Of a stretch of DNA of 64,000 bases, positions 1-8,027 are shown in pieces. Numbering within the stretch: the first letter of the stretch is position 1; each line of letters begins with the position of its first letter. The translations under genes were made by a program, and so were the position numbers. The notes under the pieces are model-generated. The model had not been told where the DNA came from, ran no database searches, and worked only from the letters and a program-made list of their open reading frames with translations. The stretch lies in IMG/VR virus record IMGVR_UViG_3300009448_000012, positions 1-64,000 of that record; one strand, written 5' to 3'. The stretch is from a virus.

Positions 1-54
1 CACAAAAACTCAACGCTGCAATTTCACTGAACCTGGAGGTTGAATGTTTCCGTC

Positions 55-438
55 ATGACGAAAGGATCACCGAAGCCGTTGCATCTTGCGGTCGTCGATG
101 GATCGGCGTCGATTAATCCTGGACGATATGCGTCGAAGAACGAACGGATCAACGATGATTTGAAGATCGGTCCGCCCGCACCGTGGATCGTAATTAATGA
201 ACGATACCTTCGTTTGTGGATGTGGATGGTTGGGATCGGCACATGGTTGACCGAAGCTGATCGTCTGTCCATGGAACTTGGTTGCAGGATGACCATCGAA
301 TCCGAGGATTATCCCGCCGACACTAAGCTGGCCATGACACAAATGCGCATTCTAAAGGAATTGGGAATGACGCCCCTGTCGCGCGGCCGCACGTCGTCAG
401 GAAAGACGATGTCCAAGCCCGGCGGGTGGAAGCCGTGA
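55..438 (+). CDS. terS: Terminase small subunit, P27-like
   Basis: This is the DNA-recognition subunit that would pair with the large terminase 1.2 kb downstream for genome packaging. The 127-residue product has the P27 layout: a basic N-terminus with a PKPLHLAVVDG-type stretch, a central WLTEADRLSMEL helix, and a C-terminal LKELGMTPLSRGRTS segment close to the family's usual ending. Family assignment is from recall of P27 motifs. The start is uncertain: ATG 55 and TTG 40 are both in frame and a GGAGG sits at 35-39. An out-of-frame ATG at 44 opens a four-codon ORF whose TGA overlaps ATG 55, so coupled initiation is possible. The stop overlaps the next start (GTGA). Confidence 0.72.
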   Translation: MTKGSPKPLHLAVVDGSASINPGRYASKNERINDDLKIGPPAPWIVINERYLRLWMWMVGIGTWLTEADRLSMELGCRMTIESEDYPADTKLAMTQMRILKELGMTPLSRGRTSSGKTMSKPGGWKP

Positions 439-584
439 CCATCCGGACCGCCTGTCGCATCGCGATGTTCATCGTTGCGTCGTGGATAGCCGGTCAGATT
501 TTACTAGTCGCCTACGATGCCGGATTTCGATCGATCGGTATCGTTCCCGCCATCGTTCGATCGATAATGGAAACCCGCCAATGA
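435..584 (+). CDS. Small membrane protein, 49 residues
   Basis: A short gene that starts at GTG 435, overlapping the terS stop, and ends in TGA 582-584, overlapping the next ATG at 581. Both junctions are 4-base overlaps, which supports a translated gene. The product has one hydrophobic segment near residues 9-27 (IAMFIVASWIAGQILLVAY) followed by a basic tail, so it probably sits in the inner membrane with one span. I do not recognise a family. Its place inside a packaging operon is unusual for a membrane protein. Confidence 0.6.
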   Translation: MTIRTACRIAMFIVASWIAGQILLVAYDAGFRSIGIVPAIVRSIMETRQ

Positions 585-868
585 TTGGTTATCTCGACGT
601 TACCTTGGATTATATGATGACCGTCGACATCCGCGACGTTCTTCCGCGCAAATGGAAGGTGATCGGCAGTTTGCCGACAGCCTCGAACCATCTTCGCTTG
701 GTCATCACCGACACCGACAACGAACGTCACAATGGTTTCGCCTTTCATTTGAAGCGTATGAAAATGACCGTGGTCGACGACGGCGACACGCGGACGGTCA
801 AGGTCGAGGTCGACGACACGCCCGGTCTGTATGCCCGACCCAAGTCAGCCGGCGAGGTGGCGTCATGA
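581..868 (+). CDS. Hypothetical protein, paralogue of the next gene
   Basis: A 95-residue protein of unknown function. It opens MIGYLDVTLDYMMTVDIRD and carries a WKVIGSLPTASNHLRLVI strand-rich centre. The neighbouring product at 865-1098 repeats the same plan (MIGLLDV, then NWRVIGSARCERYGDVRLIV), so the two look like a diverged tandem duplication. It is joined by 4-base ATGA overlaps to the genes on both sides. No catalytic motif is visible. The mix of beta strands and short length would suit a small beta-barrel or adaptor, but that is a guess. Confidence 0.7.
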   Translation: MIGYLDVTLDYMMTVDIRDVLPRKWKVIGSLPTASNHLRLVITDTDNERHNGFAFHLKRMKMTVVDDGDTRTVKVEVDDTPGLYARPKSAGEVAS

Positions 869-1098
869 TTGGCTTGCTCGACGTCTCGGCGGAAAAGCTC
901 CGCGACCTTCCGGTCATCCTGCCGACGAACTGGCGCGTGATCGGGTCCGCCCGGTGCGAGCGCTACGGCGACGTCCGGCTGATCGTGTCGAACAATGTCA
1001 GCGACCAGATCCCGGCCGGGCACGCGGTGATCCCGCTGCTGACCCTCACCGCCCGCGACGCCCGCGACGTCCGTACGTTCACCCTGGAAATCGCATGA
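865..1098 (+). CDS. Hypothetical protein, paralogue of the previous gene
   Basis: A 77-residue protein related to the product of 581-868: both begin MIG-x-LDV and share an (N/K)W(R/K)VIGS strand followed by LRLVI or VRLIV. It is shorter at the C-terminus, which ends RDVRTFTLEIA. ATGA overlaps link it to the upstream and downstream genes. I do not recognise the family and see no metal-binding or catalytic residues. Confidence 0.68.
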   Translation: MIGLLDVSAEKLRDLPVILPTNWRVIGSARCERYGDVRLIVSNNVSDQIPAGHAVIPLLTLTARDARDVRTFTLEIA

Positions 1099-1451
1099 CC
1101 GACCGGCGAGGCGAGGCGATGACCGAGATCGTCACCAGCTACCGCGAGTTGCGGAAGGCATGCAGTCGGCTGGAGAAGCTTTTGCAGCGGATCACCGACG
1201 CCGATGACCGCGCGCTGACCGACAAGGACCTGAAGCGCCTCGACAAGGCGGTCACGGTGATGAAGGTCGGCTTCAAGATCGTGAAGAAGGTTAGCGGCGC
1301 AACCAAACGCGACCCGGCGCCGCAGTGTGACGTGTGCCGGACGCCGTTGGGCGTCGGCTGGTGCTCGGCATGTTCCGCCGAGGAAGACGCCCGCGACGAC
1401 GCAAGCCGCCCTGTGACCATCCTGGGGGCTTCTGGAGGCATGCCCGAATGA
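1095..1451 (+). CDS. Hypothetical protein with C-terminal zinc-ribbon motif
   Basis: A protein of about 118 residues. The N-terminal two thirds is helical and basic (RELRKACSRLEKLLQRITDA). Near the C-terminus CDVCRTPLGVGWCSAC gives two CxxC pairs, which should bind one zinc ion. Two starts are possible: ATG 1095, overlapping the upstream stop, or ATG 1119, which has a better purine-rich site (GGCGAGGCG). An exact copy of the 12-mer CCCTGTGACCAT lies inside the gene at 1409-1420. Function unknown; a DNA-binding accessory role in packaging is only a possibility. Confidence 0.68.
   Translation: MTDRRGEAMTEIVTSYRELRKACSRLEKLLQRITDADDRALTDKDLKRLDKAVTVMKVGFKIVKKVSGATKRDPAPQCDVCRTPLGVGWCSACSAEEDARDDASRPVTILGASGGMPE
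1409..1420 (+). repeat. Polar 12-mer CCCTGTGACCAT, copy 1
   Basis: Near the end of the gene 1095-1451, codon phase reading P-V-T-I. Confidence 0.7.
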
Positions 1452-1684
1452 CGAACGGACACCGCATCGACGTCGGGACGATCTGGCGAGAGGTCCAGGC
1501 GAACACCGCCCGGCTGATCGCCTGTCCGCGTCACCGGTTCCCGGACCGCACGGAATTCGGCCAGCGGTGGACCTGCGCGGCGTGTGGCGGCCTGCTCGAC
1601 GCCGGCGACGTCCTCGCCTACTGTCGAGGCTTCAAAGCCGCCGGCGGCGATCCTCGGGTCATCTGGGCACCGTTCGAGACATGA
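1448..1684 (+). CDS. Hypothetical protein with CxxC motif
   Basis: A 78-residue protein just before the large terminase. It contains CPRHRFPD and later CAACGGLLDAGD, so a CxxxH/CxxC pair could form a small zinc site. The ATG overlaps the upstream stop and its TGA overlaps the terminase ATG at 1681, giving one translationally coupled series from terS to terL. In other phages this slot often holds an HNH nuclease, but no HNH triad is visible here. Confidence 0.65.
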   Translation: MTNGHRIDVGTIWREVQANTARLIACPRHRFPDRTEFGQRWTCAACGGLLDAGDVLAYCRGFKAAGGDPRVIWAPFET

Positions 1685-3708
1685 ACATGCACGCGCCATT
1701 GATCCAGGAACCGGCGACGGTGTCGGAATTCCTCGGCGCGGGCGCGCCGCTCGACCCGGTGACGCTTTATGCGATCCTGGTGCTGACCGGCGCCGAGGTG
1801 GCGGGTCCGTATGTCCGCATGGCGTGCCAACGCCATCTGAACGACCTGAAGTACGGCGGCGGGCGCGGGTTGTGGTTCGACCAGGAAGCGGCCGCCCTGG
1901 TCTATGAGTTTTTCGAGAGCCGGCTTCGGCTTGCGGAAGGTCAGTTCGATGGCCAGCCGTTCCGGCTCCACATCTCGCAATCGTTCATCATCGGGTCGAT
2001 CTATGGGTGGAAGCGGAAGAACGACCAAGGGAAGGTCGTCCGCCGGTTTCAGCGCGCATACATCGAGATGGGGAAGGGCAACGGCAAGTCGCCGATGGTC
2101 GGCGGCATGGGCCTTTACGGCATGCTATGGGACCGCGAGCCGGGCGCGCAGATCTATTCCGCCGGCGCGACCTATGATCAAGCGTCCATCCTGTTCAACG
2201 ATGCCGTGAAGATGGCGCGCGCGGTCCCGGAATGGAACGACGAAGACGACCCGCTGATCCAGTACGCCGGGAACCAGAAGGTCTACAACATGGCGGTGAT
2301 CCCCCCGCCGCAAAGCCTGTCGTTTTTCCGGCCGATCAGTCGGGAAAAGTCGCGATCCGGATCGGGTCCGCGCCCGCACATGGCCTTGTGCGATGAGCTT
2401 CACGAACATCCGGACGGCGGCGTGATCGAGATGCTGGAGCGCGGATTTAAATTCCGCCAGCAACCGTTGCTGATCATGATCACGAACAGCGGGTCCGACC
2501 GTAAGTCCGTGTGCTGGGCCGAACATGAACACGCGGTCGCGGTGTGCGAAGGCAACGTCGAGGACGACAAAACCTTCGCCTATGTCTGTTCGCTCGATGA
2601 AGGTGACAAGCCGCTCGACCAGCCGGAAACGTGGAAGAAGGCGAACCCGCTGCTCGACGTCACGATCACCGAAGAATACCTTCGCGGCGTCGTGAAGCAG
2701 GCCAAGGACATCGCCGGCAAGCAAAACAACATTTTGCGGCTTCATTTTTGCGTTTGGACCGACTCGGCGACCGCCTGGATCAGCCGGAAGAAATGGGAAA
2801 GTTGCGAAGACCGGACGCTGAAGATCGAGGACATGCGCGGGCGCAAGGCGTGGGGCGGGCTCGACCTGTCGCAAACCAAGGACTTGACCGCGACCGCCTG
2901 GGTTTTCGAGGATGGTCACAAGCTGGTCGAGAACCGGAAGACGCCCGGTCAGTTCATCACGAAGCCGTGTTACATCCTGTTCGTTCGGAGCTACACGCCG
3001 GAAGAAACCATGCTGGAGCGCGCCAAGCTCGACCGAGCGCCTTATGACCAATGGGTCGAGAAAAAGCACATGGTCGGGACGCCGGGGCCGGTGATCCGCC
3101 TGGACATCGTCGCCGACGACCTCGCCGAGGACGTGAAAATGTTCGACGTCCAGGGCGTCGCGTATGATCAATATCTGATCCGTGATTTCGAAAAGGATTG
3201 GAACGACCTCAACCCGCCGGCGTGCAAATTCCACGACCATCCGCAAGGCGTGAGCTATCGCCGCGACAGCGACCTGTTCATGCCGCGATCGGTCGACAAG
3301 TTCGAAACGCTGTTGCTAGAGGGTCGTTTGCGGGTCCATGTGAATTTCCCGCTCCGGACGGCCGTCGCCGGCGCCGTGTTCTGGACCTCGCCGGCCGGGC
3401 TCAAACGCTTCATGAAGGACAAGGCGACCAGCCGCATCGACCCGGCGGTCGCGGCCGCCATGGCTGTAGGACTGGCGACCTTGAACGAACCCGACGACGA
3501 CAGCGTGTATAACAAGATCGGCGCGGCGAACGCGGCCGCCCAAGCCGCCGCGCAGGCGGAAGCGGAAAGAACCGGCGCCGTCGCCGCCGCGCTGGCGCCG
3601 GGTGGAGAAATCGACTACAAAATTCTGAACGACCCGACGCATCCGCTTTACGACGCCATGGTGCTCCGGTTCCGCAAATGGGAAGAAGATCAGGACGATG
3701 ACGACTGA
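1681..3708 (+). CDS. terL: Terminase large subunit
   Basis: The packaging motor: an ATPase that drives DNA into the prohead and a nuclease that cuts the concatemer. The 675-residue length is normal for the Terminase_1 (HK97-like) family. Walker A is GKGNGKS at about residues 131-137. The Walker B region MALCDELHEH places the acidic pair near 238-239. In the C-terminal nuclease half, GGLDLSQTKD (Asp about 395) and VAYDQY (Asp about 496) fit RNase H-fold metal ligands. The start ATG 1681 overlaps the previous stop. The N-terminal region before Walker A is about 130 residues, typical for the family. Confidence 0.95.
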   Translation: MNMHAPLIQEPATVSEFLGAGAPLDPVTLYAILVLTGAEVAGPYVRMACQRHLNDLKYGGGRGLWFDQEAAALVYEFFESRLRLAEGQFDGQPFRLHISQSFIIGSIYGWKRKNDQGKVVRRFQRAYIEMGKGNGKSPMVGGMGLYGMLWDREPGAQIYSAGATYDQASILFNDAVKMARAVPEWNDEDDPLIQYAGNQKVYNMAVIPPPQSLSFFRPISREKSRSGSGPRPHMALCDELHEHPDGGVIEMLERGFKFRQQPLLIMITNSGSDRKSVCWAEHEHAVAVCEGNVEDDKTFAYVCSLDEGDKPLDQPETWKKANPLLDVTITEEYLRGVVKQAKDIAGKQNNILRLHFCVWTDSATAWISRKKWESCEDRTLKIEDMRGRKAWGGLDLSQTKDLTATAWVFEDGHKLVENRKTPGQFITKPCYILFVRSYTPEETMLERAKLDRAPYDQWVEKKHMVGTPGPVIRLDIVADDLAEDVKMFDVQGVAYDQYLIRDFEKDWNDLNPPACKFHDHPQGVSYRRDSDLFMPRSVDKFETLLLEGRLRVHVNFPLRTAVAGAVFWTSPAGLKRFMKDKATSRIDPAVAAAMAVGLATLNEPDDDSVYNKIGAANAAAQAAAQAEAERTGAVAAALAPGGEIDYKILNDPTHPLYDAMVLRFRKWEEDQDDDD

Positions 3709-3729
3709 CCGCATGAAGGCGCCGCGCTG

Positions 3730-4173
3730 ATGGCGCGCTTTCGCCCGACACACCTTCACGTCCGGTCGGGCAAGCTGTACCAGTTCGCCGCATACGGTCG
3801 CGCGGAAGCTGACCTGATGCCGATGGCGGCTTATTTCGACGACGCCGGCGAATGGTGGTTCCGCGCTCGCAAGCTGTTCGACCAGCCGGAGCGCTTCGCA
3901 CCAGTCGCGACATGCGAGACGCCGGCGGGCATGATCCATGCCTGGGTGATCGAGTGCGGCGGCTCGAAGCCCGACCGCCCGCTGTATATGTCGGGCGTCG
4001 ACGGGCTCGGTCGGTTCAAATGGGCATACGACGCCGCCGACGCCGTCCGCTTCTCGCGCCGGGTGGACGCGGAAGCGGTCGCGGCCGGCGACACCTTGAC
4101 CACCAAACACAGGATTTGCGAACATGGCTGGATTGAAGCAAGCCCGGCGCCGGCTGGCGCGGGCGCGGGCTGA
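3730..4173 (+). CDS. Hypothetical protein between terminase and portal
   Basis: A 147-residue protein overlapping the portal gene by 50 bases. Two related halves are suggested by GEWWFRARKLFDQPERFAPV and GRFKWAYDAADAVRFSRRVD, each an aromatic strand followed by a helix rich in A, R and F. The C-terminus becomes a low-complexity PAPAGAGAG tail where it overlaps the portal start, so the last residues may be unconstrained. Function unknown. Confidence 0.6.
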   Translation: MARFRPTHLHVRSGKLYQFAAYGRAEADLMPMAAYFDDAGEWWFRARKLFDQPERFAPVATCETPAGMIHAWVIECGGSKPDRPLYMSGVDGLGRFKWAYDAADAVRFSRRVDAEAVAAGDTLTTKHRICEHGWIEASPAPAGAGAG

Positions 4174-5542
4174 AGCGCCGGTCGCACGGGTCACGCGCGA
4201 CGATCAGTACCATTCCGCGACGTCGCGGATCTTCTTCGCCGGCAAGACGCGGGCGGGCGTGCGCATCACCGGCGACAACGCGCTGACGATCTCGGCGGTT
4301 TGGGCGTGCATCCGGTTCTTGTCGCAGTCGATCGCGGCCTTGCCGTGGAATATCATCGACGACGTGACGAAGCTTCCGGTCAGCCTGTCGGTCAATGCGC
4401 AACGGGTCATCAAACGCCCGTCGCCCGAATATTCATCGTTTCAGTTTCGCGAAACGATGATGCATTGGGCGTTGCGCCACGGCAATGCCTACGCCGAGAT
4501 CGATCGCGATGTGCTGAACCGCCCGGTCGGCATGTTCCCGATTCATCCCGAACGCGTTTGTGTGATGCGCGACCCCGATACCCTGGAGCTTTTCTATACC
4601 GTGGACAACGGGACCGCACCGCCGACCGTCCTCGATGCGGCGTTCATGTTCCATTTGCGCGGCATGGGCGAAGGTCCTGTCGGCATGAACGTCATGGCCT
4701 ATGCGGCTGAAAGCCTGGGCTGGGTGAAAGCCGTCCAGCTATTCGGCGCCGGGTTCTTCGGCAACGGCGCGACGCCGGCCGGCATTGTGACCATGAAGAA
4801 GCCTTTGACGCCTGAAGGGCTCGCCGAGATCGAGAAGAAATTCCGGACGATGTACGGCGGGACGAAGAACGCCAACAAGACGGCCGTTCTCGATGCCGAC
4901 ATGGAATACAAGGCGCTGACCGTCGATCCGGACAAGGGTCAGTTCATCGAGACGAACCAATTCCTGATCGATGAGGTCTGTCGATGGTTCGGCGTCCCGC
5001 CGCATAAAATTTACAAGCTGCTGAATGCGACGTTCTCGAACATCGAACATCAATCCATCGAAGTCGTGATGGATTCACTGGTCCCGTGGGTCCGCCGGTT
5101 CGAGGACGAAGCCGAATACAAATTGCTTGGTCAGAACCGCGCCGGGCTCGTCAACAAGATGAACCTAAACGCCGTGCTGCGCGGCGATACGAAAACCCGC
5201 CTGGAGTATTTCCGGGGCTTGCGCGAGATCGGTGTCTTCCACGCCGACGATATTCTGGCGCTCGAAGATCTGCCGCTGATCGGCAAGTCGGGCGGCGGTG
5301 AAAAGCGCGTGATGCAAGGCCAGTACACGACGCTCGAAAAGATCGGCGAGGACCCGCCGAAGCCTGTCGCGCCGGCGGCGCCCGCACCAGGGCAACCGGA
5401 CCCGGCTGAACCGGACGAAGACGAAGCCGAGGACCCGCCGGCTGATCCCGAACGGGAGCAGACCGAGAGCGCCGAGACGACCGACGAATATCATCGCGCC
5501 CTTTTCACGCTCGACCGCATGGTGGAACATCATGGCCATTAA
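4124..5542 (+). CDS. Portal protein, HK97 family
   Basis: Forms the dodecameric ring at one capsid vertex through which DNA enters and leaves. The 472-residue product shows the family landmarks: AVWACIRFLSQSIAALPW near residue 60, HGNAYAEIDRD, the FGAGFFGNGATPAGIV segment, and the FLIDEVCRWFGVPPHKI...NATFSNIEHQ region. The C-terminal 70 residues are acidic and proline-rich, common in this family. Gene order terminase-portal-protease-capsid supports the call. It overlaps the next gene by 11 bases. Confidence 0.93.
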   Translation: MAGLKQARRRLARARAEAPVARVTRDDQYHSATSRIFFAGKTRAGVRITGDNALTISAVWACIRFLSQSIAALPWNIIDDVTKLPVSLSVNAQRVIKRPSPEYSSFQFRETMMHWALRHGNAYAEIDRDVLNRPVGMFPIHPERVCVMRDPDTLELFYTVDNGTAPPTVLDAAFMFHLRGMGEGPVGMNVMAYAAESLGWVKAVQLFGAGFFGNGATPAGIVTMKKPLTPEGLAEIEKKFRTMYGGTKNANKTAVLDADMEYKALTVDPDKGQFIETNQFLIDEVCRWFGVPPHKIYKLLNATFSNIEHQSIEVVMDSLVPWVRRFEDEAEYKLLGQNRAGLVNKMNLNAVLRGDTKTRLEYFRGLREIGVFHADDILALEDLPLIGKSGGGEKRVMQGQYTTLEKIGEDPPKPVAPAAPAPGQPDPAEPDEDEAEDPPADPEREQTESAETTDEYHRALFTLDRMVEHHGH

Positions 5543-7283
5543 GAAAATCGCCGTCGCGCCGGTGCATCCCTCGGCGGTTGGTCTGGAGCCGATCGCGGCG
5601 CCGATGATCCCGACGAACTGGCAAGGGGCGTTCGCCCGGCTGGTGGACAGCGTCACGATCGTCGTCACCGCGCAGGCGAAGAAGGTCGCGGACCTGACCC
5701 AAGCGCTCGCCGACGCGAACGGGCTGATCGCCGCGCTGACCAAGAAACAGGCGGATGATTACGCGCTGCTGGCGAAAGGGCTGGTTGGTCAGAACATCGC
5801 CGGCATTCGCGACGAAGCGAGCGAGATCCGCGCGGACCTGACCGACATCGCCGGCAAGGTCGAAGCGCTGATCAAGGGTCGCGCCGAGATCGTCGACAAC
5901 GTCCGCGCGACCGACAAGCGGATCGACGCCTTGCCGTCCGTGCATGAGACGGTCGCGAAGGTCGGCGAGATGGTCGCGGCCGGATACGAACATTCGATCA
6001 AGCTGATCACCGACATGACCGTCGAGAAGGTCACAGCGCTGGAGGCGGCCGCCGGCGCCGCGCGGGATATCGCCGAGGCGGTCCGCGACGAAGTCCGGAC
6101 GGTGGCGACCGGTCTCGGCGACCTGACCGAGACGCACACCGCGACGCGGCGCCAGCTCGACGCCCTTGCGTCCGACGTGAACGATATCGGCGAGGACCTT
6201 GGCGGCAAGGTGTCCGCGCTGACCAAGGGGCATTCCGACCTCACCGCGGCGAACTCGGAAAACGCCGCGGCGAATTCGAAGCTCGCCGCGGTCGTGACCG
6301 AGCACGTCGACCGGCTCGGCGCCAATCTCGGCACGCTCGAAGAACGGGTCGAGGACGCGGCGGCGAAGTTCGGCGACAAGGTGTCCGAACTGAAGGATCT
6401 GGTCGAGGACTACGCTTCGACGGCGAGCAGCGAAGACGCCGGGCTTGCGGACCAGCTCGGGAAGCTCGACGGTCATGTGACGGCCGCGCGTGAGGTCGCC
6501 GACGCCGCCCGCACGCGCGCGGCCGAAGCGATGAGCCATTGCAACGATCTTTCCGGCACGGTGAGCGCGATCATCAAGGCGCGGGCGGATGAGGCTGATC
6601 AATTCGCCGAGACGGTCGAGACGGTTGGGAACCAGGTTAAAACCATGGTCGACGACCTCGCCGCGCAATTCGGCGAAATGAGTCAGATGTCGGTCGACGA
6701 CGCCAAGCGGATCGAGCAGGTCGAGGAAACGGCGCGGACGATCGGCGCCGAGGTCCAGGGGCTCGCGAAGGTGATCGAAGCATGCCGCGACGCCGGCGCC
6801 GAGATCGCGACCGATGTGACGGACATGCTTCGCCGTGTGACCATCTCGCTTGGTCAAATGCCTTCCGGGTTCATGATCGACCAGGACGGCGAGCTTGTGC
6901 GGGTTGCGCAGTCGGGCGAGGTGACGAAGATCGGCAAGGTGGTGTCGCACGGCCGCGACGCACCGGAAATCGTTTCCGTGAAGATGGAAGGCGAGCGGTT
7001 GATTTTCGCTCGATCGGATCGGACTGAGATCGGATGCACGGTCGTTCGCGCGACCGTCGAGCCGGCGCCGGCGATCACCGGACCCGACGCGGTCGATCCG
7101 CTGACGATCGGCGCCCTGTCGAAGGACCCGGCATTGCTGGCGCGGCAGGTCGAACACATGGCCGAAATGCGGGCGGGTGGTAAAAAATATAAGGAAATAT
7201 CGGAGAAATTTGGTACTTCTGAAAAAACGGTCGCCAAGCTGATCAGGGGTTATCAGAATGCCCAAACTAAAAAAGACGCCTAA
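5532..7283 (+). CDS. Long coiled-coil protein with C-terminal helix-turn-helix
   Basis: A 583-residue protein of unknown function placed between portal and protease. Residues from about 40 to 430 are almost continuous heptad-like helix, rich in A, D, E, K and V and lacking proline. A strand-rich region follows (about 440-510; MPSGFMIDQDGELVRVAQSG). Near the C-terminus, MRAGGKKYKEISEKFGTSEK and TVAKLIRGYQ form a resolvase/Cro-like helix-turn-helix. Known phages rarely place such a gene here; a scaffold, an internal core protein or a DNA-binding protein packaged with the genome are options. It overlaps the protease gene by 26 bases, suggesting coupled translation. Confidence 0.75.
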   Translation: MAIKKIAVAPVHPSAVGLEPIAAPMIPTNWQGAFARLVDSVTIVVTAQAKKVADLTQALADANGLIAALTKKQADDYALLAKGLVGQNIAGIRDEASEIRADLTDIAGKVEALIKGRAEIVDNVRATDKRIDALPSVHETVAKVGEMVAAGYEHSIKLITDMTVEKVTALEAAAGAARDIAEAVRDEVRTVATGLGDLTETHTATRRQLDALASDVNDIGEDLGGKVSALTKGHSDLTAANSENAAANSKLAAVVTEHVDRLGANLGTLEERVEDAAAKFGDKVSELKDLVEDYASTASSEDAGLADQLGKLDGHVTAAREVADAARTRAAEAMSHCNDLSGTVSAIIKARADEADQFAETVETVGNQVKTMVDDLAAQFGEMSQMSVDDAKRIEQVEETARTIGAEVQGLAKVIEACRDAGAEIATDVTDMLRRVTISLGQMPSGFMIDQDGELVRVAQSGEVTKIGKVVSHGRDAPEIVSVKMEGERLIFARSDRTEIGCTVVRATVEPAPAITGPDAVDPLTIGALSKDPALLARQVEHMAEMRAGGKKYKEISEKFGTSEKTVAKLIRGYQNAQTKKDA

Positions 7284-8010
7284 CCAGCTCCGCGCCGAAT
7301 ACGGGGATATGTGGACCTACAATCTCACGCCGCCCGAACTGGAGAAACCCGGAACCGTGACCGCGCGCATCACCGACGCGAAAACCAAGCGCGGCGAAAT
7401 CATGATTTACGGCGCGATCGGGATGGACTGGTTCGGCGACGGCATCACCGCCAACTCGTTCGCGAAGGAATTAAAGTCCCTCGGCAAGGTCGACGTGATC
7501 GACCTGCGAATTAACAGCGAAGGCGGCGCCGTGCATGACGCGCGGGCCATTTATACGCTGTTGGTCCAGCACGGCGCGAAGATCGAAGTCCACATCGACG
7601 CGCTTGCGGCGTCCGCCGCGACCTTCATCGCGATGGCGGGCGACAAGATCACGATCGCCGAAAGCGGGATGTTCATGATCCACAATGCGCAGATGATCGC
7701 GCGCGGTGGAGCCGAGGACTTCGACGCGGCGGCCGTGTTTTTGCGGACGATTAATCGCACCATCCTGGACACCTACACGGCGCGCACCGGCGCGAAAGCC
7801 GAGCAGATCAAGAAATGGATGGACGCTGAAACGTGGTTCACCGGCGACGAAGCGCTTGACGCCGGGTTCGTGACGGACATAGTCAGGAACAAGACCAAGG
7901 ATGAAGCGAAAGCGAAAGCTGTCGTTTCGCCCGTTTGGAATTATACTAGCGTACCCGTGAACTTGCGGCCGAACCGCCAAAAGGTCATGGCATTGATGGG
8001 CAAAGGCTAA
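7258..8010 (+). CDS. Prohead maturation protease, ClpP-like (S14)
   Basis: Cleaves the capsid scaffold during head maturation. The 250-residue product has the ClpP-fold signature LRINSEGGAVHDARAIYTLL, the nucleophile in LAASAATFIAMAG (Ser about 119), the histidine in MFMIHNAQ (His about 142), and MDAETWFTGDEALDAGFVTD, whose Asp near 189 is a candidate third member. This family commonly sits between portal and capsid genes. The start overlaps the upstream gene; a 17-base gap with AGAGGACTGC leads to the capsid gene. Confidence 0.92.
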   Translation: MPKLKKTPNQLRAEYGDMWTYNLTPPELEKPGTVTARITDAKTKRGEIMIYGAIGMDWFGDGITANSFAKELKSLGKVDVIDLRINSEGGAVHDARAIYTLLVQHGAKIEVHIDALAASAATFIAMAGDKITIAESGMFMIHNAQMIARGGAEDFDAAAVFLRTINRTILDTYTARTGAKAEQIKKWMDAETWFTGDEALDAGFVTDIVRNKTKDEAKAKAVVSPVWNYTSVPVNLRPNRQKVMALMGKG

Positions 8011-8027
8011 CCAGAGGACTGCAACAC

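Noticed and set aside
44-58. A four-codon leader ORF overlapping the terS start
   Set aside because: It may serve coupling but is too short to support as a gene; reported only in the terS note.
3698-3730. A ten-codon ORF between terminase and the next gene
   Set aside because: It is too short, overlaps the terminase end and has no independent support.
5505-7265. A 586-codon open frame on the minus strand opposite the coiled-coil gene
   Set aside because: It is an antisense shadow of the coiled-coil gene, rich in R, H, G and D, and lies in a uniformly plus-strand operon.
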